Shown piece after piece: positions 1 through 11,779 of a DNA stretch of 64,000 nucleotides (the stretch's first letter is position 1; every line of letters starts with the position of its first letter). Under the pieces are notes generated by a model. That model worked only from the letters and a program-made list of their open reading frames with translations, was not told where the DNA came from and did no database searches. The position numbers and the translations under genes are program-made. The stretch is from the NCBI RefSeq assembly GCF_004664715.2, contig NC_051069.1, positions 10,405,501 through 10,469,500 of the forward strand, in the 5' to 3' direction. This DNA comes from Peromyscus leucopus (lineage: Eukaryota; Chordata; Mammalia; Rodentia; Cricetidae).

Positions 1-904
1 GGAAGGAAGGAGGGAGGAAGAGAGTATTTGAAGCCACAGCAGAATATGACCTGGATATCTCACGCTGCCTACTAATGACAGCATTACTGGCTCTGCTAAA
101 CCCACGGGGCTTTGTTCCTTGTATTTATAAACAAAGAATGTGTGACTTAAGGACCATGCTTAAGAAAATATAGCTTCAATTTTCCTCAAAAAACTCATGG
201 CCTCACTGCGGAATATGTGGACCCACCTGGGCTAAAGGCCCCAGAAACAGAATCTCAGACAGGAAATCACTCAATGAGTACGGGCAGAGCTGCCCTAGAT
301 GAAGGCCTGTAGAAGGGCAGCATGGCTGGTCTGAGTGTCCCTCACCCGAGGAGTGTCCCAAGATCCAGAGCTTGTCTAGCAGTCAGGAAGCTTGCCTTCT
401 CTGACAGGTTCTTTGGAGCCTTGGGCAAGTCCTTTGTCCCTTCCGGGCTTCTGTTCCCCTCATCTGTAGAGTGAGACTGTTGAGCAGTGGTCCTCCAAGG
501 TCTTGGTCTTGCAGTCTCTGACATCCGGGAATCTGCATTCCTCCTATCCCAAGAGACAAAGCCCCAGAAGCGTGGGTGTGTGGGCACCCTGGGCGCTGAG
601 CAGGAACAGCTGGGGCCAGCCTGGCTGGCTCCCAATTGTTCAAGGGAGTGGAGGAGGGCTACATAGGGGCCTCTCCAAAGCGACAGCTGGGTGAGCCTGG
701 CTGGGGGCCTGGGCCACGCCTGCCATCTGGGCCTCCTTCCTGCCTTCCCCGCAGGGCAGTGGGGGTGTGGACCAGGCAGAGCCAGACTGCAGCCTGGAGG
801 AGGAGAGTACCAGCCTGCTGGCTCCTGGAGGTTAACATGTCCCCTGCCCTTTCTTATCCAGGTCTCATACAGTTCTGGAGAGGAGAGGACCCACAGTCCC
901 AGGT

Positions 905-1019
905 CCAGTTAGCCCACGTGGTCAGAGAGCTTTGCAGGAATTGGTTCTCTCCTTCCACTGTGTGGGTACCAGGGACCTAACTCAGGTCATCAGGCTTGGC
1001 TGCAAGCGCCTCTACCAGC
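905..1019 (-). mobile_element. B3-type SINE fragment
   Basis: Read on the minus strand this has the tRNA-derived head (gcttgcagccaagcctgat, then a gacctgagtt B-box region) and the B3 hallmark tggaaggagagaacc. The 5' end is eroded. Confidence 0.7.
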
Positions 1020-1212
1020 TCTGGATCTTCCTCCCTTTGCACGGCCCTTCCCCCTAGGATCCACCTACAGAAACTCCACCACCTAGAAACCCATCTACCC
1101 ATACACAAGCCCGTTTCCAGACCCTGGATCCTGCATGCAGCATAAACCTTAAAAGCAAAGCTACTCAGATCCTCCATGGGGGCAATTGGCATGATCAGTG
1201 TCTTCCCCCAAG

Positions 1213-1376
<164 letters not shown>

Positions 1377-1451
1377 AAGTAATTGACACGCAGGGACGCA
1401 GACACACACAGAAGTTTCTGCTTACAGAAACTCAAGTGTTTTTTTGTGTGG

Positions 1452-1630
1452 ACTAGCAAGGTGGCTCAGCAGGTAAAGGGACTTTGCTCCCAGATCTGAC
1501 AACTTGAGTTCAATCCCTGGGACCCATATGATAGGAGAGAACTATGATTCTGCAAAGCTGTCCTCTGCCCTCACACTATGTCCACACCACACAAAGTAAA
1601 CAAAAACAGATGGGAAAAAATTTTTTTTAA
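1452..1630 (+). mobile_element. B3-type SINE
   Basis: Starts near gcaaggtggctcagcaggta (A box), continues to gagttcaatccctgggac (B box) and the aggagagaac hallmark, and ends in an A/T-rich tail. Confidence 0.8.
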
Positions 1631-2224
1631 ACTTCCATGTGCTCAGTGGAAACCCCACTTCGAATGGAATGTTGAGCTTTTCCCATGTTACAGTTGCACA
1701 CAGCACTCCCTGTGAAGCAGGTATACGGCGGCGGCAGCCTGCATCATGTGACCAGCAAGGAGACTGAAGTGTAGCATGCAGCTAAGCTGTGATGTTGAGG
1801 GGGTCTGCATATTACATGTATGGCCTATGGTGGGTTTATTAGGACATAGGCTGCCTGGTGTGAAGGAGTCCCTGCACATGTATGCCCTCTACACGGACAT
1901 CTTGTCCTCTCTGCATCTCGCCTTCTTTCTAAACTACATGCCTGGAACATCATCAAATAGCAACAGTTTCCTCTTCCGTTTTCACTTGAGTGTGAGGCTC
2001 CCTTGTCTACATGTGTATCGTGTGTGTCAGCCGCATTTGCACACTGATCGGTGATTAGACCATTTGTCAGCCTTCACCATCACGGTGTGGCAGGAAATAA
2101 TTGTGGGCAAGCCCCTTTTACAGGAATAGAGATGTGTGGGAGACTAAATTTTTATTATTATTATTTATTTATTTATTAGATTTACTTATTGTACTCTGAA
2201 GATAATTTACTTTATTTACTTCAT

Positions 2225-2385
2225 CTGTTTGTTTGGGTGTTTCAACTTGTTTTATTCTGAGACAGAAATCACAGGCAGCCTAGGTTGGCCTCCATGTAGC
2301 TGAGGCTACCCTTGAACACCTCGATCCTCCTGCCTCTTTCTCCTTACTGCTGGGATTCCAGATGTGCTTCACCGTACTTGGGTCT
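2225..2385 (-). mobile_element. Old B1 SINE
   Basis: The minus strand shows the 7SL-derived B1 order: a head with ctgggattccag on the plus strand, then the cctcctgcctct block, then the gagacag-complement end. Divergence is heavy. Confidence 0.65.
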
Positions 2386-2539
2386 CTAGGTGCTATTACT
2401 GTGGGGTCATGTTAGCTCCAGAGGCTAAGTGAAGGAGAAAGGCGACCGTATGATGGTGTCTCTGGGAACAGCTTGCCATGCGGATGTTTTCCTTTTGTAG
2501 TATGTGAAAATAGTCTCCACATATCTCTTTAAATTAGTT

Positions 2540-2849
2540 ATGATTTAGTATGTGTGTATGCACATGGGAGGAGCAGGTGGGCACCCTAACACAAGTACAG
2601 AGGCCAGACTAGGATGTGGGTGTCCTGCTGTTTTGTTCTTTCTTTTATTCTCTTGAGACAGGTCTCTCACTACATCTGGGGCAGGCTGGTAACCAGCAAA
2701 CTCCAGTCATTCTCCTGCCTCCACCCATGCACACCCACACCACTGGGGTGACAGGCCTGCATGTGGCCACATCTGGCTTTGTTCATGGGTTCTGGGGATT
2801 TGAACTCAGGTCCTCATACTCTTACCCACTGAGCCATCTCCCCAGCCCC
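2540..2849 (-). mobile_element. B4 SINE
   Basis: The plus strand ends in cactgagccatctccccagc, the complement of a tRNA/ID-type head. A B1-like middle (gagacaggtctctcacta) and the remaining B4 body lie to its left. Nearly full length for B4. Confidence 0.75.
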
Positions 2850-3402
2850 ATATAAGTCTTTCACATTCCTTGCTATGTGCGTTTGCCATTTTGTTATCTT
2901 TTACTATTATATCCACTCATTGGTGATTGCATCTTTGAAAGTCGTGGGTAGAAATACACTAATGTTATTATGTCGTTTGATTTACTAATTGTTGACAATA
3001 ATTTTCTGTGGTTTCTTCTGAGTTTTCAATGGATACTGGCATTCACAAGTAGGGACAGCTCTGCCTCTCTTCATAACTGCTATCATCTTTTTCTTTTCTA
3101 ATTGCATTGGCCAACACCTCCAGCAAAGTCTTGCTCTATGGTGATGGCCTATTCCCAACTTTGATCACAATACATTATCTATCCAATAGGCAGTTTGGAT
3201 GAGAAAAATCAATTTGCATCCCAACATTTTACCATTGACATTTCAAGCACATTGCAATGTCTGGGTGATTTTATAGTAAGCACCATCTAAATCCGACCTT
3301 GATCAACTTTCTATACTCGACAGGGCTGGATAACCATGTGTGCAAAGTGAGGCAGAGTCTTTTTTCAATGGTTATTATTACATGTATTTATTTACTTGTA
3401 TA

Positions 3403-3405
<3 letters not shown>

Positions 3406-3452
<47 letters not shown>
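3406..3452 (+). repeat. (GT)n microsatellite with flanking SINE remnant
   Basis: About 23 GT units. The flank at 3459-3550 (aggtcagaggacagcttgtg) is the tail of a minus-strand B3/B4 SINE, so the repeat probably grew from the SINE tail. Confidence 0.9.
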
Positions 3453-3453
<1 letters not shown>

Positions 3454-4382
3454 CTGTACACATGAAGATGAAAAGGTCAGAGGACAGCTTGTGGGAACCA
3501 GTCCTCTCCTTCTGCTACATGGATGGGCCTTTACTCTTTACCCATATCATCTCACCTTCCCAGAGGTAGGGTCTTCAAGATAGAAAGTTTCCTTAGGGAC
3601 ATTTCCTGTGGTTGACACAGACCTGGCACACAGTAAGTCACTGGGCTGTGCTCAGATGTGTGGGTACCAAGTGAGACCATGGGGAGCTCTGTGCTTTGCC
3701 CTAGGGGTAGAAGATATGTGGTGTTAGAAGTAGAGACGAGCTTGAATTTAGGGCAGGGTGAATAATATTCAGTGGACAGGAGATGAAGGAGCCTTCCCCT
3801 TCCCTGAAGTGTTCTAAGCTTCTGCACAGCTTTGGGGCTGGATGGGGGAGGGGGCTGGAGGATATTCCAGAAGATCAGCTCTCTCCTGACAGCTGGTGGG
3901 AACTTCCTTTCTTCACTGCTTCCCTTCCTCAGTTCCTCCCCAGTGGATTCTCCTGGCAGAATCCCAAAGGCAGGGAAGTGGCCTGAGAAGGTCCTTCTAG
4001 CTTCCCTGAGCGAACTCCGGATGGCTTGTGAGGAGAGGGAGGGTGCAGGCATGGAGTGAGTGTGCTGGTGTTGGAGGATGATGAAGACAGACAGCTCTGG
4101 GCTCTCCCAACCCTGTGATAGACAAGGACCTCCCAGTGGTTCCAACCTCTTGACATTGAGACACAACATGGTCATCTAAAAAGGTTCACATTCAAGTGGT
4201 CCGATTGAGTTACATAAAAATTAGATCACAAAAGACACCTTCATAATGTTTTAAGCAAGTTTATAAGTTTGTCTGCATTCCAAGTCACTCTTGGCTGCGT
4301 GGGGATCCAGTTTGGACACACTTGATAGACCATTGCAATCATCCTGAGTAAAATTACTCAGAAAAGTTAGCAAAGAAAGTGC

Positions 4383-4655
4383 AATGCTGAGTAGATGACT
4401 CTGTAGATAAAGTTTGTTGTGCAAACATTGGGACCTGGGTTCGAATCTCCAGCACCTGCATAAAAAAGCCAGGTATCGCCATGGTCGCATATAACCATCG
4501 CACTTTGAGGGCTGGAGACAGCATTTCTGGGACTTGCTGTCTGCCAACCTAAATCCAGGTTCAGTGACAGACCCTGACTCATGGCGATAAATGGAGAGTG
4601 GCAGAGGAGGATACCCGACCTCCTCTTCTGGCCTCCATTTATGCAGCATCACATA
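4383..4655 (+). mobile_element. B4 SINE
   Basis: A tRNA-like head (gtgcaaacattgggacctgg, then ggttcgaatctccagc as B box) is followed by a B1-like centre and the acctcctcttctggcctcca end. It runs into a CA tail. Confidence 0.75.
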
Positions 4656-4673
4656 CATGTGCACATACATGTC

Positions 4674-4852
4674 ACAACACCACACACACACACACACACC
4701 CACACACACACACCCCACATCCACTTAATACACTTGCATACATACATATACATATGGATGGATGGATGGATGGATGGATGGACACATAAGGAGGATGATA
4801 GGCAGGTTTGTAGATGGACGGGTGGATGGATAGGTGGATGAATGGATAAGAA
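4674..4852 (+). repeat. (CA)n and (GGAT)n compound repeat
   Basis: An interrupted CA tract at 4674-4718 is followed, after a short ATAC stretch, by six clean GGAT units at about 4755-4780 and a degenerate GGAT array to 4852. Confidence 0.9.
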
Positions 4853-5822
4853 CACACATGGGTTTCTGTCAGGATGTGGGTTTGGTGACCATGCTGCCAG
4901 AAACTACGGCATGACTGTAGCTGAATTGGTGGCCCTCAACTCTTGCTCCCAGAGGAAGATGATGCCCTTCTCAGCTGAGGCAAACACTGCCCTTATTGGG
5001 GGAGTCTTGCTTGGCTCCCCTGTCCCCAGTATAACCAACACAAACAGCCCTTTTCTGGTCCAGGGTCACCCATTACTTTGAAGTCCCCAAGGCTCCCTGC
5101 TTCTAGTCCAAACCCCTTTTGGCTCCACCCTCTGCCTCTCCTGTCCTGTCTCCGGCCCAGAGACTAGCTCTCCTGGGCTTCCCTACTGCCATGTCCCGCC
5201 CCCCGCCCCCCATTCCAGGCCAGCTTGCTTCTTCCCAGTGTCCCCTCCACGTTAGGAATGTAGAGCTCAGCCTACCTCCACCCTACTGTCCTGCTATGCT
5301 CAGCCCTACTGAGCCAAAGATGCTAGTTTTCTGAGGCAGCAGCCGCTCCACCAGACCATCTTCCTCCCGGACAGCCAGGCTGGGCTGGGATGCCAGGCAG
5401 TCCTGTTGGAAGGAGACCTTTAGTGGCTGAGTGTGCTGCAGACTGTTGACTGTGGTCTAGGTCTGCCTGGTGATAGGGCTTTAGATTGCAGACCCCGGGT
5501 CAGTGAGGAGATCTGCAAGCTCTGTGAACAGGCCAGCCTCTTTGGGCAAATTAGAGTCTGGAAGCCAGGTTTGCACTGGGCTTGGCTCCATGCTCCCTCT
5601 CAGCCTCATTGTGCCTCGTCTGTGGCATGGGAGCATGCACTGAAGATAGATAGCTGGTAAAGGAAGACAGGGGCTGGCTCTGGGCTGTGCAGAAGGAAAT
5701 GGGGGGGGGGACGGCAGAGCAGTAAATAGCATGTGTGGCCATAAAGGACATTGGTGGTGAGTCTTAGAACACTGACTCAGCCACTTCCTAGCCCAGTTAG
5801 AACCAGAGCCTTAGCTTTCCTT

Positions 5823-5825
5823 GTG

Positions 5826-5894
<69 letters not shown>
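5823..5894 (+). repeat. (GCGT)11-(GT)n microsatellite
   Basis: Eleven perfect GCGT tetramers (5827-5870) pass into about 12 GT units. The whole tract alternates purine and pyrimidine, and each tetramer keeps one CpG. Confidence 0.97.
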
Positions 5895-5899
<5 letters not shown>

Positions 5900-6260
5900 A
5901 AGTTGACATCTAATGTGTCCCCCTTACTTACTGAATATGGGTAGTTCAGGTAGGTTCAGGTAGGCTGGCTGACCATTAAGCTCCAGGGGTCCACCTGTCT
6001 CCACCTCCCAGAGCTAGGATTGCAAGTAGGTACTGCCTGACTTTTCTGTGGGTTCTGGGGGATGGAGTTCAGGTTAGAATGCTTGGCTAGCAAGCACACT
6101 ACTGACTGAGCCCTCTCCCTCAGTCCTGTCTCTCCTCTTCTGTCTGAGCCCGGGTCTCACTGTGTAGCCCTGCCTGACCTTAAGCGTGCTCTGATTCTCC
6201 TGCCTCCGCCTCCAAGTGCCAGGGTTACAGACATGAGCCACCATGAGTGGCTACTTTGTC
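5900..6260 (-). mobile_element. B4 SINE followed by B1 SINE, both minus
   Basis: 5900-6125 is a diverged B4 ending in a complement ID-type head (gagccctctccctcagtcct). 6127-6255 is a B1 with gtctcactgtgtagccctgc and the complement head gccaccatgagtggct. Confidence 0.65.
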
Positions 6261-6394
6261 TTCTTATTTACAAACCAGAAGCCAATAAATCCTACCTTGC
6301 AGGGCTTTGAGGGATGATCAGCACGCATCTGTTGAGGGTTCTCATGGGCCCAGGGCTGGTGGAATTGGGATGGTTTTCACCAGATAGTCATAGC

Positions 6395-6525
6395 AACCCT
6401 AACAAGGGCCCCTATTTCACAGGTGAGAAAACTAGGCATTGAGAACTTGGGCCACTTACCTAAATTCACCCAGCCAGAAAGTGACAAGGCCAGAATAGCA
6501 TGGGAGACATGAGCCAGCGAGCGAA
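6395..6525 (-). mobile_element. MIR relic
   Basis: Contains tttcacaggtgagaaaact and later cacccagccagaaagtg, the complement of the MIR core (agtttcctcatctgt and the tgaccttgggcaa block). An ancient mammalian SINE; boundaries are approximate. Confidence 0.55.
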
Positions 6526-7149
6526 CACAGAACCTGGCACTCAGCGAGTCCCCATCTGAGAGATGGCCTGGGCCATCTGCCACTCCACGTGTCCATCTGC
6601 AGACCCAGGTCTGGCAGTAAGGAGAAGCCCGGGAACTCCAAGAGATCAGAGACCCTTCTGGATGTTGGCAAGCCAGTCAAGAGATAAACGAGAAAGAAAA
6701 CATACGCTATGACTATTTCCAACCATAATGATATGGTAGAAACTGGGGGTATTGGGGGGTGGCTCTGAGGTGCGTGGGTCAGGGAGGCCTCCAGACACTT
6801 CTGATGCAAAGGTGCCAGGCATGCAGCAGCAGGATCAGGAACGTCTTAGGAAGAGACACATGGGCTGAGGCAGGGGAAAGGCCCATAGGGGTGGAGCCCC
6901 AAGGGTGAGCATGCGCAGTCCATGCGGCAGGCAGAGGCTAAAGATCTGCTAAGGCTTTGGATTTTCTTTTATGAGCCATGAGAAGCCACTGGAAGGTTTC
7001 AAGTTCAAGTTGGCACCGTACTTGAACTAAACAATGAAAACCATGTAATAATACATCTCTCAGATTTTGAGGTGGGACTTCCTGTTCCTTCATGGACCCT
7101 CAGCTAAGGTGAAAGTAGTCAGTGGCCTTTGTCTCTCAGGTCCTACCTG

Positions 7150-7300
7150 GGCGGGGTTTTGTTGTTGAGAATGGGTCTCGGGTAGTCCAGCTGGCCTTGA
7201 ACTCCTAGACAGCCAAGGATGACCTTGAACATCAATCCTCCTGCCTCTACTTCCCTATCCTATAATGGGATTATAGGCATGTACCACCACACCCACTTTA
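7150..7300 (-). mobile_element. B1 SINE
   Basis: Has the gagaatgggtctcgggtagt end, a cctcctgcctctacttccct block and gggattataggcatgtacca, the complement of the B1 head. Confidence 0.7.
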
Positions 7301-7787
7301 CTGGTTCTGGGGGTTAAATGCAGGGCTTCATGAATGCCAGGCTTATACACATATCCAAATGAGCTGTGTCACGCTTTGGTGTTTACATCTACAGGCGCCT
7401 CTGCTTCCCTGAAAATGGTCAGCTTCCCGATGGGAGCCCCACGCACCCCTCTGGCCCAGGCAGATTCAGAAACAGGAGGCCAGGGTGTGGTAGATGTTCT
7501 GGGGAGGGGAGATGCAGGGCTATTCTCTCTGGGAGAAATGCAATACTTCGCATAAACACGGGCTGAGCTGAAGCCAGGGAAGCAACAAGGTGACTCCATC
7601 TCTGTGACTGACTTGACCCTGGGCCCCGGTTTCTTGAAGAGCAGTGTGTGAGGCTGCCTCTGGGTTATAGCTGTGATGCGTGCCTCTGAGCTTGAAGAAG
7701 AAACCCAAGTTTGCTGGAGAGATCATTCTTAGGGCAGGCTCATCAGAGAAATCCCTGACAGTTTCAAGGTAACAAAGATTTTGTTTA

Positions 7788-7912
7788 GAACCGCCAAGAT
7801 AGCTCAGCAGGTGAAGGTGCCTGCCTGCCACCAAGCCTGGCAAACTTGAGATTGATCCTTGGGACTCACGCGGTAGAAGGAAAGAACCCCCTCTCCAAAG
7901 CTGCCTTTGCCT
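7788..7912 (+). mobile_element. B3-type SINE
   Basis: The head agatagctcagcaggtgaag is followed by an altered B box and agaaggaaagaaccccctct. Truncated at its 3' end just before a unique stretch that carries a CTCF-like motif. Confidence 0.7.
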
Positions 7913-7960
7913 TGGAAAGGGTTGAGTGGCCTCCTGCCTGAAACCTTGAGCAGTGCAGCC

Positions 7961-7975
7961 GCTGCCCTCTGCTGG
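7961..7975 (-). promoter_or_regulatory. Candidate CTCF binding motif
   Basis: The minus strand reads CCAGCAGAGGGCAGC. This matches all 15 positions of the CTCF core CCASYAGRKGGCRSY, from established knowledge. It lies in non-SINE sequence, so it is not the well-known B2-borne CTCF motif. Occupancy cannot be judged from sequence. Confidence 0.55.
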
Positions 7976-8402
7976 TGAAACTGCAGTAGCACAGCCTCCT
8001 TGTAGTAACTGTGACCCTCCCTGGTAACGACCCCTTGAGTCTGTAATAGGGGAATGACCACAGGTCTTGCCTCTAGGTATTGAATGTGTGCCCTCCGTCA
8101 ATCAGAGGGCTAGCCCACCTCTCCTGTGACCAAGTGCTGCAGATTATCATCAGTCCTGCTGGTACCCACCTGGGGAGTAATGGAAGGCAGAGGCAGGAGA
8201 ATCTCATGTTCAAGGCCAGCCTTCGAGAGGGGGACTGTGGGATAGTGGATCCACAGCATCCATGTAAAACGAGAGGTGACAGCATGTGTCTGTAATCCCA
8301 GTGGCCCGACAGCAGGCAGGAGAGTCCCTGGAAACCGGCAGGTGGCCTAGCCTGGCTTTCACACTGAAGAACCAAAAGGGGCTAGAAGGATACCTCAGTG
8401 GT

Positions 8403-8600
8403 TAAGATGGACAGATGGCTCAGTGGGTAAGAGCACTTGCTGCTTTTGCAAAGGACCTGACTTTGGTTCTTGACACCCATGTCAGGCAAATCACAACCAC
8501 CGTATCTCCAACTCCTGGGCATCTGACATCCTCTTCTGGCCTCCACAGGCACACACAGACACATAAATGAAAATGCATCTTAAAAAGCAAACAAAAAGCA
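8403..8600 (+). mobile_element. B2 SINE
   Basis: A box region gatggctcagtgggtaagag, then a diverged B box, then tcctcttctggcctccacag and an A-rich tail (aaaagcaaac). Confidence 0.85.
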
Positions 8601-8671
8601 CTAGGTATTGGCACACATACTCTTAAAGCAAACATGCTTCTGTGAGCTCCGAGCCAGCCAGGGTTTCGTAG

Positions 8672-8943
8672 TGTCGTGGTTTGAATGAGGTGACCCAAAT
8701 AAGTCTTGAACATTTAAATTATTTGGTCTCCAGTTGGGGGCTGTTTAGGGAGGATTAGGAGACGACGTGTCTTTGCTAGAGGAAGTATGTCACCGAGGGC
8801 GGGCCTTGAGGTTTTGAAGGACTCTTGGCTTTTGCCATTCTGAGTTCTGACTCCTGCTTCAGAAGATGCGGGCGCTCAGCCATTCCTGCCGCATGCCTTG
8901 GTCACGGTGTTTTATCACAGCAATAGAAACGTAACCAATATGC
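8672..8943 (+). mobile_element. Rodent hAT-Charlie-like element (URR1-type)
   Basis: Recognised from a repeat seen several times in rodents: it opens gtggtttgaatgag, has ggattaggagacgacgtgtc and gaggaagtatgtcac in the middle, and ends cacagcaatagaaacgtaac. A related copy is at 56968-57310 and an inverted one at 33225-33552. The family name is from memory. Confidence 0.55.
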
Positions 8944-9599
8944 ATACATAGTAAGATCTTGTCTCAGCAACAACAAAGCAACCAACAAAAAGAAGTTCCA
9001 TTGTCCCAAATAACGCCGAAGGTGAAGACCTCTGACCTCCACACGTGCGCTGTGGCACGTACTCGCTGTCACTCAAGCTGGCTCCTCCCATTGCGATCGC
9101 CTTAGCAACGGGGAAGTCTGGAGCCACGAGGCGGAGCACTAAAGGAATGAATCTCAGTGGTAGGGTTACTGGTCTCAGCCGACTGGAGTCCTTTTCACAA
9201 AGCAGCAAGGTTAGGAAAGGCGGTGATCTCGTCCCTCCCATTCATTCCAGTCTGCCCGAGGGCTGAAGTGCAGCGTGGCTCTCAGCTCCCTGAGCCGTGC
9301 GGTAATTGGGAAATAGAGCAGAAGGTAATGTGGAGAAAACAGCCGTCCTCGCGGAATGCTGCTAATCGAGCAGGGCCCGGGGAGTTTCTATCCCCCCTCC
9401 CCCTGCAGTGTGCTCTGAATCCCCCTTCCAGTCAGTGTTTCTAGATTCTGTCGCCAATCTCGGACCTCTGTGACTTGAACAAGCCTGTGCCCCTTCACCC
9501 TTCCTTGGGGAGGCCCCCAGATCTCCTTCACGTCCTCAAGCTCCTCCCCAACAGCGCAGGGTATCCTGGGATCTGGAAGGACTGGGGACTAGGAGGAAG

Positions 9600-9765
9600 T
9601 GAAGTCACGGGTTCCAGTTTTAGCTCCATCATTTACTTATGGTGTGACCTTGTGCAGGTCCCCTCATCCCTTGGAGCCTCAAGTCGCCTATCCCTAAAGT
9701 TAGGGAGATGACACCTCCCCCAAGAGGATGGTGAAACCTCAATAAGGTGTGTATAAACTTGTTTG
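9600..9765 (+). mobile_element. MIR relic
   Basis: Order matches MIR sense: ttccagttttagctccatca, then tatggtgtgaccttgtgcag, then a cctcaagtcgcctatccc block and cctcaataagg. Confidence 0.6.
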
Positions 9766-9879
9766 TAAACCGTCCATGCAAGATGGCTTAGTGGAATAAT
9801 GCAGAAGTCTAGTCCCCAAACATCTTCACCTTGAATTCTGCCTCTCTCCTGTGACCTTGGGCCAGTCATCTAAACAGAT

Positions 9880-10025
9880 AAGAGGCTAGAGAAACAGCTT
9901 GGCACTTCACGGTGTGAAGAGGATGGAGTGTGATTTCCAGCACCCACATCCGGTGGCTCCCAACGGCCTGTGACTCCAGCTCCAGGGAATCTGATGTCCT
10001 CCTCTTCTGGCCTCTGTGGGCACCT
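9880..10025 (+). mobile_element. B2 SINE
   Basis: A degraded head (gagaaacagcttggcacttc) precedes cagcacccacatccggtggc, gactccagctccagggaatc and tcctcttctggcctctgtgg. Confidence 0.75.
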
Positions 10026-10035
10026 GCACTATAGT

Positions 10036-10149
<114 letters not shown>

Positions 10150-10637
10150 AAAAGTTAAATAAATAAAATAGAGATAGTAACAGATTAGGGCACTTTTACA
10201 GTGCTCAGAAAGTCCTAACGCATATTAGGTGCTGTGAATACACCAGCTGGTGTGACTTACCCTGGAAGAGAGAACTTTCTCCACTACCCTCCACGAGCAC
10301 CTAACTATGTACACGGCACTATGTACAGAGCGCTGGGGGACCCTGCAGTGACAAAAATAGGGAAAGAAAGACAGAAAGGGAAAAAAAGCCCAGCCTTCTT
10401 GGGGAAACAGATAATAAAATAAGGCACCCAGAGCCTCAGAGAAGGGACGTAAGACTAGGAGGAGAAATAAATCAGGGGCAGGCACCGGAGCACGGGTGAA
10501 GGGCACCTGACTGGCTCAGTCTGAATTAAATATCCGGATCCAGTCAGCTGTGTGTGTGTGAGAGGGTGGAGGCCAGAGACCAAGACGTGTGATTGGCTCG
10601 GCTTGAACTAGCTGCTGCTCATTCCGATCCAGTTGCT

Positions 10638-10893
10638 TAGTGTGTATGTATGTGAGCATGCTGAGGACGGTAGTGTGTATGTATGTGAGCATGCTGAGGG
10701 CGGTAGTGTGTATGTTGTATGTGAGCATGCTGAGGGCGGTAGTGTGTATGTTGTATGTGAGCATGCTGAGGGCGGTAGTGTGTATAGTGTTGTATGTATG
10801 TGAGCATGCTGAGGGCGCTGGTAGTGTGTATGTTGTATGTGAGCATGCTGAGGGCGGTAGTGTGTATGTTGTATGTGAGCATGCTGAGGGCGG
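10638..10893 (+). repeat. 33-46-bp minisatellite, 7 copies
   Basis: Seven head-to-tail units with lengths 33, 33, 36, 36, 46, 36 and 36. Each starts tagtgtgta and ends gagcatgctgaggrcgg, except unit 5, which ends ggcgctgg. Every unit carries the self-complementary hexamer GCATGC. Copies are nearly identical, so the array is young. Confidence 0.95.
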
Positions 10894-11454
10894 CCCAGAC
10901 CACAAGCTGAGCGCAGCTGCTCGGCTCTCCATCTAGCACAGGGAAGAAAGCCAGAGTGAACCAGTCCTCCGGTTTCCTCTCCATCCCCTTCCTCTTCCTC
11001 TGCTCCCTTTCCACCTGCAGGCCTGGGACACTGACTAAAGGCAATTCCGAGGTAGGAGGGTACAGGTTAGCTCCAGTAGCAGGGATAGCCACCATCCATG
11101 TGCCCTGCAGTGCCAGCTGCCTCCACCTGCCCACTGCTAGTGGGCCATGTATACCCCACCCATCGGAGGCAGGACTGGGATATAACACCCCAGTGCCTGT
11201 GGCTGCCTCTGAGTGGGCCAATACATAGCAACCCTGGAGATGTCCTCTCACTCCCAGGAGCCCCTCAAGGTGCCCTGCACCCCATGAGCCTGAACAGAGA
11301 CCTCAGAAGTTGCTCAGCACACAGCTTTCTACAGATAATGCATAGGCAGCTCAGGCCTCAGCAGGAGCAAAGGCCCTGGGGCTGTCAGGAAAGATGCTGA
11401 GGCCAGATCCCAGGGCTCCAGGGATTTGCCCGGAGAGACAAAGCGTGTTCGGGG

Positions 11455-11610
11455 AAAGGAGACACAGCTCAGTTGGTATGGTACCTGCTTCTCGGCACAA
11501 AGCCCCGGGATCAACAACCAGCACCACGTAAACTGGGTGTGGTGGTGCACACCTGTAATAGAAGCCCCAAGGTGGCCACAGGGGCGTGGGGCATGGGTCA
11601 AGGCAGCTGA
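11455..11610 (+). mobile_element. ID-B1 composite SINE
   Basis: An ID-type tRNA head (cacagctcagttggtatggt, gcacaaagccccgggatcaa) is fused to a B1-type start (tgggtgtggtggtgcacacc). Confidence 0.7.
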
Positions 11611-11779
11611 AGAATGAAAATATCCTCTAAACAAGGAAGTGGGGGATTCCTGACTCCCCAGATATCATAAAGGTGGCTGTGGAGTCCACCAAAGATGCCA
11701 GGTAGAGTGCATGGTGAAAGTCACAGTTACAGAAAGACCCACACGGGGGTCCGTGCCGACTAGTTTAGAAGCCAGCTGG

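Noticed and set aside
10638..10893. CRISPR-like array
   Set aside because: Units are contiguous copies without spacers in a rodent intron; it is a minisatellite.
10637..11251. 204-codon minus-strand open frame
   Set aside because: Most of it is the 36-bp minisatellite, whose period is a multiple of three; no conserved domain.
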